Source: an uncultured Bacteroides sp.
GTDB taxonomy: Bacteria; Bacteroidota; Bacteroidia; Bacteroidales; Bacteroidaceae
Length of the DNA: 64,000 nucleotides
Reading direction: 5' to 3'
Assembly (NCBI GenBank): GCA_900552075.1
Contig: URYL01000003.1
Coordinates: 1 to 64,000, forward strand
Part shown: one piece after another, positions 50,684-59,777 of the stretch
How the letters are laid out: every line of letters begins with the position of its first letter
Position numbering within the stretch: position 1 is the stretch's first letter
Notes under the pieces: generated by a model
What the model saw: the letters and a program-made list of their open reading frames with translations, nothing else
The model's database searches: none
What the model was told of the DNA's origin: nothing
Program-made: the position numbers and the translations under genes

Positions 50684-53122
50684 TTATTTCACTTCAATTT
50701 GTATCTTTCCGGTTTTGATGCCTTTGGCAGAAACTTGCAGTTCAAGCAGACCTTTTTCTTCTCCAGCCTGTACGATGGCAGTCAGCATTCCGTTAAAAGC
50801 ATGCATCTGAGGCAGGTGGAACAAATCCAGACAGGTAGGGTCGCCGTTGGCTGAGGCTTTGTAGTTTCCGGCACCTTTTACACTGAATTTCACCAGGCGC
50901 ATGTCGGTAGGGCAGAGGTTGCCGTCTTTGTCTACAATGCGTACGGTTACGTAAGCCAAGTCTTTTCCGTCGGCTTTCAGTGATTGCTGTGCAGGAATCA
51001 GTTCAATGTGATGCGGCTTTCCGGCTGTACGGATTGTCTTTTCCGCTTTGGCAGCACCCGTTTCATCGTATGCCACAACTTTTACCTCCCCTGGTTCGTA
51101 AATGGCATGCGGCCACATCAGGCGGTAGCGGTTTTCCACTGTTTGGTTATTTTTTGTCTGTTTTCCGTAGCTTTTTCCATTGATGAAAAGTTCAGCTGTC
51201 GAATAGTTGGTATACACAAATACGGGCACTTCCTTGCCTTCTCGTCCTTCCCAGTTCCAGTGCGGGAGAATGTGCAGGGTTTCTGCCTGCTTGTTCCATA
51301 CACTGCGATACAGGTAATAACGGTCTTTCGGAAGAGAAGCCAAATCGATGATGCCGAACATGGAGCTGTGGTTGGGCCATGCGTTCGTGTCGTACGGGCT
51401 GGGTTCTCCCAGGTAGTCGAAGCCGGTCCATACAAACTGTCCCAGTGTCCAGTTATGGTCATCTGCCTGGGCAAAGTCGATGTCGGGAATGTTGGACCAG
51501 GAACAATATTCCAAGTCGTAGGAAGACGACTGATGGTCATCATATTTGGCATCTGCTTTTCGTTCGGCAGGGAATTTATATACACCGCGGGAACTGACGG
51601 TAGAAGAAGTTTCCGAACCCAATACCAGGTTTTGAGGTAATTGCTGATAAGCTTCTTCATAACGATGTGCCCGGTAGTTGAATCCTGGAATGTCGAGCAT
51701 GGCCGCAAATCCATTGTTTAACACACAACTTACTTGGTCCATGCCGCAGGTAACCGGACGGGTAGGGTCTTCGCGATGGCAGATGTCTTGCAGGAATTTA
51801 GCCACCTTATAGCCTTCGGCACTGCACTGGGTGGGTACTTCGTTCCCGATGCTCCACATTACCACACAAGGGTGGTTGCGATATTGATGCAGCATGTTCA
51901 CCATGTCTTTTTCGGCCCATTCGTTGAAATAACGGTGGTATCCGTTGTCGCATTTGGCGATGTCCCATTCGTCGAACGGTTCAATCATCATCATGAAGCC
52001 CATTTCGTCACAGAGGCTGACCAGTTCGGGGGCCGGCATGTTGTGGGCCGTGCGGATGGCGTCGCATCCCATGTCTTTCAACAGGGTAAGTTGGTGGCGT
52101 AAGGCCGAAACATTGATAGCTGCTCCCAGCGGACCTAAATCGTGGTGGTTGCATACGCCTTGGAACTTACGGTGTTTCCCGTTCAGGAAGAACCCCTTGT
52201 CGGCCACGAACTCAATGGAACGGATACCGAAACGGGTGGTATAGGTATCAGTAAGTTGCCCGTCGACATAGATTTTGGAGACAGCCTGATAGAGTACAGG
52301 GGTTTCCGGGGACCATAGCTGTGGTTTTTCCACGATGAAGTTTTGTGTAAAAGGTTGGCCATGGTTGATGTGTCCTTCGTTCTTTTTGCTGGCCACTTTC
52401 TGTCCGTCGGGAGAAAGAATATCCGTTTCTACGGTAATTGTTTCTTTTCCCACATTATTCAGTGTGGTGCGAAGGCAGACGGATGCATAGTCAGTATCTA
52501 CATGAGGAGTGGTGATTTGAGTACCCCATACAGGTACATGTACCTTTTCGGTAGTTACCAGATGGACATTCCGGTAGAGTCCGGCACCCGGATACCAGCG
52601 GGAAGACTGGGGACGGTTCTCCAGACGTACCGCCAGTACGTTGTTCTTTCCGTCTTTATGCAGGAATTCAGTCACGTCACAATGGAAAGAGTTGTAGCCG
52701 TACGGCCAGAAACAGGCTTCCTGCCCATTGACATACACATGCGCCTCACTCATGGCTCCATCGAAAATCAAGGTTGTTTTTTTCTCGGGGTCTGCGTCGA
52801 AATGCGTACGATACCAGCCTACGCCGACGTAAGGCAATCCGCCGGTACGTCCGGTCTTTATCGAGGCCTGTGTTTCCAGGTTTTGTGTAATGGCTACATT
52901 TTGCAAGTCGTTATTCCGGTCAAACGGTCCGTAAATGGCCCAGTCGTGAGGAATACGGACTGACTCCCATTTTGTATCATCGAAGGCGATGGAGGCGGCT
53001 CCGGAAGCTTCTCCTTTATGGAACTTCCAGCCGGTTTCTAAAAGCTGTTCGTGACGTTGTGCGCTGAGGCTGCAAATACTGCATAACAATACAGCGAGCA
53101 GAAAGAGTTTACGGATGTGCAT
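50684..53122 (-). CDS. GH2 beta-galactosidase family protein
   Basis: Exported glycoside hydrolase, most likely a beta-galactosidase. 812 residues with signal peptide MHIRKLFLLAVLLCSICSLSA. GH2 sugar-binding domain at ~60-190, Ig-like domain at ~190-300, TIM barrel at ~300-600 with acid/base Glu428 (WSIGNEVP) and nucleophile Glu504 (GSETSST), then DUF4982 (~640-700) and a C-terminal Ig-like domain. This layout is that of Bacteroides enzymes trimming host or plant galactosides. Promoter box TATCTTTG on the minus strand at 53162-53155. No SusC/SusD pair is beside it. Confidence 0.92.
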   Translation of the reverse strand: MHIRKLFLLAVLLCSICSLSAQRHEQLLETGWKFHKGEASGAASIAFDDTKWESVRIPHDWAIYGPFDRNNDLQNVAITQNLETQASIKTGRTGGLPYVGVGWYRTHFDADPEKKTTLIFDGAMSEAHVYVNGQEACFWPYGYNSFHCDVTEFLHKDGKNNVLAVRLENRPQSSRWYPGAGLYRNVHLVTTEKVHVPVWGTQITTPHVDTDYASVCLRTTLNNVGKETITVETDILSPDGQKVASKKNEGHINHGQPFTQNFIVEKPQLWSPETPVLYQAVSKIYVDGQLTDTYTTRFGIRSIEFVADKGFFLNGKHRKFQGVCNHHDLGPLGAAINVSALRHQLTLLKDMGCDAIRTAHNMPAPELVSLCDEMGFMMMIEPFDEWDIAKCDNGYHRYFNEWAEKDMVNMLHQYRNHPCVVMWSIGNEVPTQCSAEGYKVAKFLQDICHREDPTRPVTCGMDQVSCVLNNGFAAMLDIPGFNYRAHRYEEAYQQLPQNLVLGSETSSTVSSRGVYKFPAERKADAKYDDHQSSSYDLEYCSWSNIPDIDFAQADDHNWTLGQFVWTGFDYLGEPSPYDTNAWPNHSSMFGIIDLASLPKDRYYLYRSVWNKQAETLHILPHWNWEGREGKEVPVFVYTNYSTAELFINGKSYGKQTKNNQTVENRYRLMWPHAIYEPGEVKVVAYDETGAAKAEKTIRTAGKPHHIELIPAQQSLKADGKDLAYVTVRIVDKDGNLCPTDMRLVKFSVKGAGNYKASANGDPTCLDLFHLPQMHAFNGMLTAIVQAGEEKGLLELQVSAKGIKTGKIQIEVK

Positions 53123-53154
53123 AAATTTTTAGTATTAGGTTTTCATTTATCAAG

Positions 53155-53214
53155 CAAAGATAAACTTTTCGTTCGAAACTATCCTTATTTATTCCTGAAC
53201 TCTTACTATATTTG
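53155..53214. promoter_or_regulatory. Divergent promoters, GH2 gene and leuS
   Basis: Minus-strand TATCTTTG (53162-53155) for the GH2 gene and plus-strand TATATTTG (53207-53214) for leuS, about 49 bp before its ATG. Confidence 0.6.
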
Positions 53215-53262
53215 CGGAAAATTTGGAGAAATACGTAAAAATCAATCATATAATATTTCGAT

Positions 53263-56097
53263 ATGGAATATAATTTCAGAGAAATTGAAAAAAAATGGCA
53301 GCAAAGATGGGTAGACCGGAAGACCTATAAGGTTGTCGAAGATGAATCCAAGAAGAAATTCTATGTGTTGAACATGTTCCCTTATCCTTCGGGAGCAGGC
53401 CTTCATGTGGGTCATCCGCTTGGATACATTGCCAGCGATATTTATGCACGTTACAAGCGCCTGCAGGGATTCAATGTGTTGAATCCGATGGGATACGATG
53501 CATACGGTTTGCCTGCTGAACAATATGCCATTCAGACAGGACAGCATCCGGCTATTACTACCGCAGCTAATATCGCCCGTTATCGGGAGCAGCTGGATAA
53601 GATCGGCTTCTCGTTCGACTGGGACCGTGAAGTGCGTACTTGCGAGCCGGGATATTATCACTGGACCCAGTGGGCTTTCCAGAAGATGTTTAACAGCTTC
53701 TACTGCAATTCTTGCCACAAGGCACAGCCTATCAGTAAGCTGGTGGCACATTTTGAAAAGGAAGGTACGGAAGGCTTGGATGTGGCTTGCAGTGAGGAAC
53801 TGCATTTCACTGCCGAAGAGTGGAAAGCAAAGACGGAAAAGGAACAGCAGGAAATCCTGATGAACTACCGTATTGCATACTTGGGAGAAACTATGGTGAA
53901 CTGGTGTCCGGCATTGGGTACCGTACTGGCCAACGATGAGGTGGTTGACGGAGTATCTGAGCGTGGAGGTTATCCTGTGGTACAGAAGAAGATGCGTCAG
54001 TGGTGTTTGCGTGTGTCTGCTTATGCACAGCGTCTGCTCGACGGACTGGAAACGGTGGACTGGACCGATTCTCTGAAAGAAACCCAGCGTAACTGGATTG
54101 GCCGTTCAGAAGGTACGGAAGTCCGTTTCAAGGTGAAAGACAGCGACTTGGAATTCACCATCTTTACGACCCGTGCCGATACGATGTTTGGGGTGACTTT
54201 CATGGTACTTGCACCTGAAAGTGAACTGGTTCCGCAGTTGACTACTGAAGGCCAGCGTTCGGAAGTGGAAGCTTATCTGGAACGTACAAAGAAACGTACC
54301 GAGCGCGAACGTATTTCTGACCGTCGGGTAACAGGTGTATTCAGCGGTTCGTATGCAATCAATCCGTTTACGGGTGAATCGGTTCCGGTATGGATCAGTG
54401 ATTATGTATTGGCAGGATACGGTACTGGAGCCATCATGGCCGTACCTGCACACGATAGCCGTGACTATGCGTTTGCCAAACATTTCAATCTGCCGATTAT
54501 CCCGTTGGTAGAAGGATGCGATGTCAGTGAAGAAAGTTTTGATGCCAAGGAAGGTATCGTATGCAACTCTCCGAAAGCCGGTGTAACTCCTTATTGCGAC
54601 CTGACTTTGAACGGCCTGACCATCAAGGAAGCCATTGCTGCTACCAAGAAATATGTAAAAGAACATAATTTAGGTCGTGTAAAAGTCAACTTCCGTTTGC
54701 GCGATGCCATCTTCTCTCGTCAGCGTTACTGGGGTGAACCGTTCCCGGTTTACTATAAGGACGGTATGCCGTACATGATTGACGAGCACAAGTTGCCGCT
54801 GGAATTGCCGGAAGTAGACAAATTCCTGCCGACTGAAAGTGGAGAACCCCCGTTGGGACACGCTACCCGCTGGGCATGGGATGTGGAAAAAGGCGAAGTC
54901 GTAGAAAACTCCAAGATTGACAATGTACACGTATTCCCGCTCGAACTGAATACCATGCCGGGATTTGCCGGATCAAGTGCTTATTATTTGCGTTACATGG
55001 ATCCGCACAACGATAAGGAACTGGTTTCTGAAAAAGCTGACCGCTACTGGCAGAACGTTGACCTCTATGTGGGAGGTACCGAACATGCAACCGGTCACTT
55101 GATTTATTCTCGTTTCTGGAACAAGTTCCTGTTCGACCTGGGTGTCAGCATCAAGGAAGAACCGTTCCAGAAACTGGTGAACCAGGGAATGATTCAGGGC
55201 CGAAGCAACTTTGTATATCGTATCAAGGATACCAATACCTTTGTATCTTTGGGGCTGAAAGACCAGTATGACGTGACTCCGCTGCATGTGGATGTAAACA
55301 TCGTATCCAACGATGTGTTGGATGTGGAAGCCTTCAAGAACTGGCGTCCGGAATACCACAATGCAGAATTCATCCTCGAAGATGGAAAATATATCTGTGG
55401 TTGGGCGGTAGAAAAGATGAGTAAGTCCATGTACAACGTGGTCAACCCGGACATGATTGTAGAACGTTATGGAGCCGATACTTTGCGTATGTATGAAATG
55501 TTCCTCGGTCCGGTGGAACAGTCCAAACCGTGGGATACCAACGGTATCGACGGGGTACACCGTTTCCTGAAGAAACTCTGGAACCTGTTCTATGACCGTC
55601 AGGGCACTTTCTTGCCAGTGGAAGGAGAGGCTACCAAAGAAGAGCTGAAATCTATTCATAAGCTGATTAAGAAGGTGACAGGTGATATTGAAACCTTCTC
55701 TTACAATACTTCTATCAGTGCGTTCATGATTTGTGTGAATGAACTGACTTCTTTGAAATGTCATAACAAGGAGGTGATGAGTAACCTCGTTATTCTTCTG
55801 GCTCCGTTTGCTCCTCACTTGGCTGAAGAATTGTGGGAGGCACTAGGTCACACCACTTCTGTGTGCGATGCACAGTGGCCGGCATTCAATGAAGACTACC
55901 TGAAAGAAGACAGTGTGAAGTACACCATCTCGTTCAACGGCAAGGCACGTTTCACAATGGAATTCCCTGCTGACGCTGATAACAATACGATTCAGGCTGC
56001 GGTAATGGCTGAAGAACAATCACAGAAATGGATTGACGGCAAGACGCCGAAGAAGGTGATTATCGTACCGAAAAAGATTGTGAACATTGTACTTTAA
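53263..56097 (+). CDS. leuS: Leucyl-tRNA synthetase
   Basis: Charges tRNA-Leu; class I synthetase with editing. 944 residues, somewhat longer than E. coli LeuS (860), as usual in Bacteroidetes. HIGH motif PSGAGLHVGHPLGY near residue 43, editing CP1 domain (~225-430) with TTRADTMFGVTFM, KMSKS loop EKMSKSMYN near 715, then anticodon-binding and C-terminal domains. Standard start MEYNFREIEKKW. Confidence 0.98.
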   Translation: MEYNFREIEKKWQQRWVDRKTYKVVEDESKKKFYVLNMFPYPSGAGLHVGHPLGYIASDIYARYKRLQGFNVLNPMGYDAYGLPAEQYAIQTGQHPAITTAANIARYREQLDKIGFSFDWDREVRTCEPGYYHWTQWAFQKMFNSFYCNSCHKAQPISKLVAHFEKEGTEGLDVACSEELHFTAEEWKAKTEKEQQEILMNYRIAYLGETMVNWCPALGTVLANDEVVDGVSERGGYPVVQKKMRQWCLRVSAYAQRLLDGLETVDWTDSLKETQRNWIGRSEGTEVRFKVKDSDLEFTIFTTRADTMFGVTFMVLAPESELVPQLTTEGQRSEVEAYLERTKKRTERERISDRRVTGVFSGSYAINPFTGESVPVWISDYVLAGYGTGAIMAVPAHDSRDYAFAKHFNLPIIPLVEGCDVSEESFDAKEGIVCNSPKAGVTPYCDLTLNGLTIKEAIAATKKYVKEHNLGRVKVNFRLRDAIFSRQRYWGEPFPVYYKDGMPYMIDEHKLPLELPEVDKFLPTESGEPPLGHATRWAWDVEKGEVVENSKIDNVHVFPLELNTMPGFAGSSAYYLRYMDPHNDKELVSEKADRYWQNVDLYVGGTEHATGHLIYSRFWNKFLFDLGVSIKEEPFQKLVNQGMIQGRSNFVYRIKDTNTFVSLGLKDQYDVTPLHVDVNIVSNDVLDVEAFKNWRPEYHNAEFILEDGKYICGWAVEKMSKSMYNVVNPDMIVERYGADTLRMYEMFLGPVEQSKPWDTNGIDGVHRFLKKLWNLFYDRQGTFLPVEGEATKEELKSIHKLIKKVTGDIETFSYNTSISAFMICVNELTSLKCHNKEVMSNLVILLAPFAPHLAEELWEALGHTTSVCDAQWPAFNEDYLKEDSVKYTISFNGKARFTMEFPADADNNTIQAAVMAEEQSQKWIDGKTPKKVIIVPKKIVNIVL

Positions 56098-56108
56098 CTT
56101 TTTATTTC

Positions 56109-56160
56109 TCATCCGGAACAAGGGGGAGGCTTACCCTTCTTGTCCCGGATGATTTTTATT
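56109..56160 (+). terminator. leuS terminator
   Basis: TCATCCGG-ACAAGGG...CCCTTCTTGT-CCGGATGA followed by TTTTTATTTTT. It ends six bp before the yitT ATG, so yitT may depend on read-through or on a promoter inside this region. Confidence 0.85.
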
Positions 56161-56165
56161 TTTCT

Positions 56166-57062
56166 ATGGAGACATTATTGAAAAAGAAATTAGGGAGAGA
56201 GTCAAGGGATTATTTGGCTATTACCTTTGGATTGATTTGCTATTCTATCGGTTGGGCGGCCTTTATGCTTCCTTACCAGATTACTACCGGAGGAGTCACA
56301 GGTATTGCTGCCATTATTTATTATGCGACGGGCATTGAAATACAGGTTTCCTATTTTATTATCAATGCGGTCTTTTTAGGCTTTGCATTAAAGATTTTAG
56401 GTCCTAAATTCAGTATCAAGACCATCTTTGCCATTTTCATGTTGACTTTCCTGCTCTGGTTTTTCCAAATGATTCTAAAAGATGAGAATGGAAACCTGCC
56501 CCAGTTACTGGGTCCTGGACAGGACTTCATGGCCTGTGTGATAGGAGCTGGTCTGTTAGGATTCGGTATCGGTATCGTCTTCTGCAACAATGGAAGTACG
56601 GGAGGTACGGATATCATTGCGTGGATTATTAACAAGTACAAGGATGTGACCTTGGGACGGATGATGATGTATTGCGATATTGTCATCATTTCTTCTTGCT
56701 ATTTTATTTTCCATGACTGGCGTCGGGTGTTGTTCGGTTTCTGCGTGCTGTTTATCATGAGTATTGTGATTGACTATGTCATCAACAGTACACGTCAGTC
56801 TGTGCAGTTCTTGATTTTTTCTCGCAAATACAATGAAATAGCCGAGGGCATTGCTACACAGATTGACCGTGGAGTGACGTTACTCGACGGACAGGGCTGG
56901 TATAGCAAGCAGGATATCAAAGTGGTGGTTGTTTTGGCCAAAAAGAGAGAGTCACTCGATATTTTCCGCTTGGTAAAGGACATTGATCCCAACGCGTTTA
57001 TTTCGCAAAGTAATGTAGTGGGAGTGTACGGGGAAGGCTTTGATAAACTTAAAGTAAAATAA
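56166..57062 (+). CDS. YitT-family membrane protein
   Basis: Inner-membrane protein of unknown substrate. 298 residues: five to six membrane helices in residues ~20-205 (YitT/DUF161 repeats, with LPYQITTGGVTGIAAIIYY and the matching CNNGSTGGTDIIAWI), then a soluble DUF2179 domain at ~215-298 (LDGQGWYSKQDIKVVVVLAKKRE). Its terminator at 57092 ends the unit. Confidence 0.93.
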   Translation: METLLKKKLGRESRDYLAITFGLICYSIGWAAFMLPYQITTGGVTGIAAIIYYATGIEIQVSYFIINAVFLGFALKILGPKFSIKTIFAIFMLTFLLWFFQMILKDENGNLPQLLGPGQDFMACVIGAGLLGFGIGIVFCNNGSTGGTDIIAWIINKYKDVTLGRMMMYCDIVIISSCYFIFHDWRRVLFGFCVLFIMSIVIDYVINSTRQSVQFLIFSRKYNEIAEGIATQIDRGVTLLDGQGWYSKQDIKVVVVLAKKRESLDIFRLVKDIDPNAFISQSNVVGVYGEGFDKLKVK

Positions 57063-57091
57063 ACATTTCCCTAAGATATTTAAAATGAAAG

Positions 57092-57134
57092 AAGGTTTTC
57101 TCGTTTAATTTGCTTAATCGGGAAAACTTTTTTT
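57092..57134 (+). terminator. yitT terminator
   Basis: AAGGTTTTCTCG (57092-57103) with CGGGAAAACTT (57119-57129) and a run of seven T. Confidence 0.85.
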
Positions 57135-57172
57135 AATTTGTAAATAAATATTGTGATACTTAAATCTATAGC

Positions 57173-59761
57173 GTGAAAAGAATATTCAAATTTATTCTGA
57201 TGGCAGTATGGTTCCTGACCTGTGCTTTCGGAAATCATGTGTGGGGAAAAAGTTTACCTCAAGTCCGTCAGTTGCATACGGGCTGGGAATTTTCAATGTA
57301 TGGCAGTAACGAATGGTTGTCTGCTGAAGTCCCTGGTACGGTTCATCAAGATTTGTTGGCTCACCATAAATTGCCGGATCCTTTTTATGGCATGAATGAA
57401 GAGAAAATCCAATGGGTAGAAAAAGAAGACTGGCAGTATCGCACTTCATTCGTGCTTGGCGAAGAAGAAATGAAGTCGGAAGAAGTGTTTCTGGTTTTTG
57501 AAGGACTGGATACCTATGCCGATGTGTTCTTGAACGGTTCTCTTTTATTGAAGGCGGATAATATGTTTGTGGGCTACCGCATCCCCGTCAAGAAAGTATT
57601 GAAAAAGGGTGAAAACAAGCTGGTGGTACGTTTTCGTTCACCTATTCGGGAGGCGATGCCCCAATGGGAAAGTAACGGATTCGATTATCCGGCAGACAAT
57701 GATCATTTCCCACAGAAATTAAGTGTGTTTACACGTAAAGCTCCTTACTCTTATGGCTGGGATTGGGGCATCCGGATGGTGACCTGTGGCATCTGGCGTC
57801 CTGTGTATCTGGAGTTTGCTAATAAGGCGGTGGTAGAGGATTATTTTGTGCGTCAGACCTCGGTCAGTGCAGCCCGTGCAGAGGTGGACAATCAAATAGA
57901 GATAAATAATATAGGGAATGACAGGCAGCAGGCCTTGGTCCGTGTCACTTATCGCTATTCTGGAGAAGCTGATAAAAGCATGGAAAAGAAAGTAGAACTA
58001 CTGCCAGGACAAAATACGGTATCAATTCCTTTGTCGGTAGAATCACCGTATCTTTGGATGCCCAACGGTTGGGGAGAGCCTGCGTTGTATGAGTTTGAAG
58101 CATCGGTGTGGGTTGACGGACAGCTGGTTTCGCAGAAAAGCCACCAGATAGGGCTTCGTCAAGTCCGCGTGGTACAGGAAAAGGACAAAGAGGGAATGAG
58201 CTTCTATTTTGAAGTGAACGGTATTCCGATGTTTGCTAAGGGCACCAACCTGATACCTTCCGATGCCTTGCTTCCGCGGGTGACTCGTGCCCGTTATGCG
58301 CGTTTACTGGAAGATGCACAGGCTTCTCACATGAATATGATACGTGTGTGGGGAGGTGGTATCTATGAAGATGATGCCTTCTTTGAAGAGGCCGACAAGC
58401 GGGGAATCCTCATCTGGCAGGATTTTATGTTTGCTTGTACCACGTATCCGCACGATCCGGTTTTTCTGCATCGGGTATCGGAAGAAGCTGAATACAATAT
58501 CAAGCGGTTGCGGAATCATGCTTCATTGGCTATGTGGTGCGGCAACAATGAAATTTATGAAGGCCTGCGTTATTGGGGCTGGAAAGACAAATATACGCCG
58601 GAAGTTTACCAGCAGATGCTGGAAGGATACGATGTGCTTTTCCGTCAGTTTCTGCCGGAAAAAGTGAAAGAACTGGATCCGGGTCGGTTCTATTTGGAGG
58701 GTTCTCCGTATGAGGCCAACTGGGGAAGACCGGAAAGCTGGAAGATTGCCGACAGCCACAACTGGGGCACCTGGTATGGCCAGAAACCTTTTGAGAGCCT
58801 CGACAAGGAGATTCCGCGGTTTATGAGTGAATACGGATTCCAGGCCTTCCCGGAAATGAAGACCATCCGTACGTTTGCTTCTCCGAAAGACTATGAGCTG
58901 GAATCGCCGGTGATGAATGCACATCAGAAGAGTACCATCGGGAATGCCTTGATAAAAAAGACGATGGCCCTCTATTATCCAGTGCCGGAGAAATTTGAAG
59001 ATTTGGTGTATGCAGGTCTTGTATTGCAAGGACAGGGCATGCGTCATGGCATGGAGGCACATCGCCGGAATCGCCCGTATTGTATGGGAAGTCTGCCTTG
59101 GCAGCTGAATGACAGCTGGCCGGTGGTTTCCTGGTCGGCCATCGACTATTACGGCAATTGGAAAGCCATGCAGTACCAGACCCAAAGGGCTTTTGCTCCG
59201 GTGTTGATCAATGCCATTCGGGAAGGAGATAAATTGCGCGTATATGTGTTGTCCGATTGCCTGAAAGGGGAAAAAGTGACCTTGCAACTGGAATGGACTG
59301 ACTTCCAGGGAAAGGTACATCGTCGGCAGCAAATAGACGGCAACTTGCCGGTCAATGCTTCGGAGGTACTCTATGAAGAGGACTGGCAGAAGGCTTTTGC
59401 AGCCTGTGATACGACGGCTTCCTTCTTGCGTATGACCTTAAAAGGCCATCAAAGCCGGAAGATACTCTCGGATGAAGTATACTATCCGGTATATCCCAAA
59501 TACCAGCGTCTGCCTAAGGCGAAGATTTCTTGCAAGAAAACTCCTAAGAAAGGAGTTTACGAGCTGACCTTGAAATCCAATCAGCTGGCGCGGGATGTAT
59601 TTATCGAGATACCGGTGCAAGGGGTACGTTTTTCCGATAACTTCTTTGATTTGCTGCCGGGAGTGACCAAGAAAGTGACGGTCTCTTCGGCCGATGGAAG
59701 TCCTTTGGAAGATATTACGGTCCATATTCATCAATTGAGTGATATTACTTCTAATTATTAA
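57173..59761 (+). CDS. GH2 beta-mannosidase
   Basis: Exported beta-mannosidase that removes terminal beta-linked mannose. 862 residues starting at GTG, with a signal peptide to about residue 25 (LMAVWFLTCAFGNHVWG). GH2 sugar-binding domain with LRQLHTGWEFS-type opening and VPGTVHQDLLAH near 60, Ig-like domain ~220-330, barrel ~330-650 with acid/base Glu460 (WCGNNEIYE) and nucleophile Glu553 (FMSEYGFQ), and Ig-like C-terminus. The hexosaminidase gene follows after 16 bp, probably in one operon, which suits cleavage of the Man-beta-1,4-GlcNAc core of N-glycans. Confidence 0.94.
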   Translation: MKRIFKFILMAVWFLTCAFGNHVWGKSLPQVRQLHTGWEFSMYGSNEWLSAEVPGTVHQDLLAHHKLPDPFYGMNEEKIQWVEKEDWQYRTSFVLGEEEMKSEEVFLVFEGLDTYADVFLNGSLLLKADNMFVGYRIPVKKVLKKGENKLVVRFRSPIREAMPQWESNGFDYPADNDHFPQKLSVFTRKAPYSYGWDWGIRMVTCGIWRPVYLEFANKAVVEDYFVRQTSVSAARAEVDNQIEINNIGNDRQQALVRVTYRYSGEADKSMEKKVELLPGQNTVSIPLSVESPYLWMPNGWGEPALYEFEASVWVDGQLVSQKSHQIGLRQVRVVQEKDKEGMSFYFEVNGIPMFAKGTNLIPSDALLPRVTRARYARLLEDAQASHMNMIRVWGGGIYEDDAFFEEADKRGILIWQDFMFACTTYPHDPVFLHRVSEEAEYNIKRLRNHASLAMWCGNNEIYEGLRYWGWKDKYTPEVYQQMLEGYDVLFRQFLPEKVKELDPGRFYLEGSPYEANWGRPESWKIADSHNWGTWYGQKPFESLDKEIPRFMSEYGFQAFPEMKTIRTFASPKDYELESPVMNAHQKSTIGNALIKKTMALYYPVPEKFEDLVYAGLVLQGQGMRHGMEAHRRNRPYCMGSLPWQLNDSWPVVSWSAIDYYGNWKAMQYQTQRAFAPVLINAIREGDKLRVYVLSDCLKGEKVTLQLEWTDFQGKVHRRQQIDGNLPVNASEVLYEEDWQKAFAACDTTASFLRMTLKGHQSRKILSDEVYYPVYPKYQRLPKAKISCKKTPKKGVYELTLKSNQLARDVFIEIPVQGVRFSDNFFDLLPGVTKKVTVSSADGSPLEDITVHIHQLSDITSNY

Positions 59762-59777
59762 CCTTTATATTATCGAC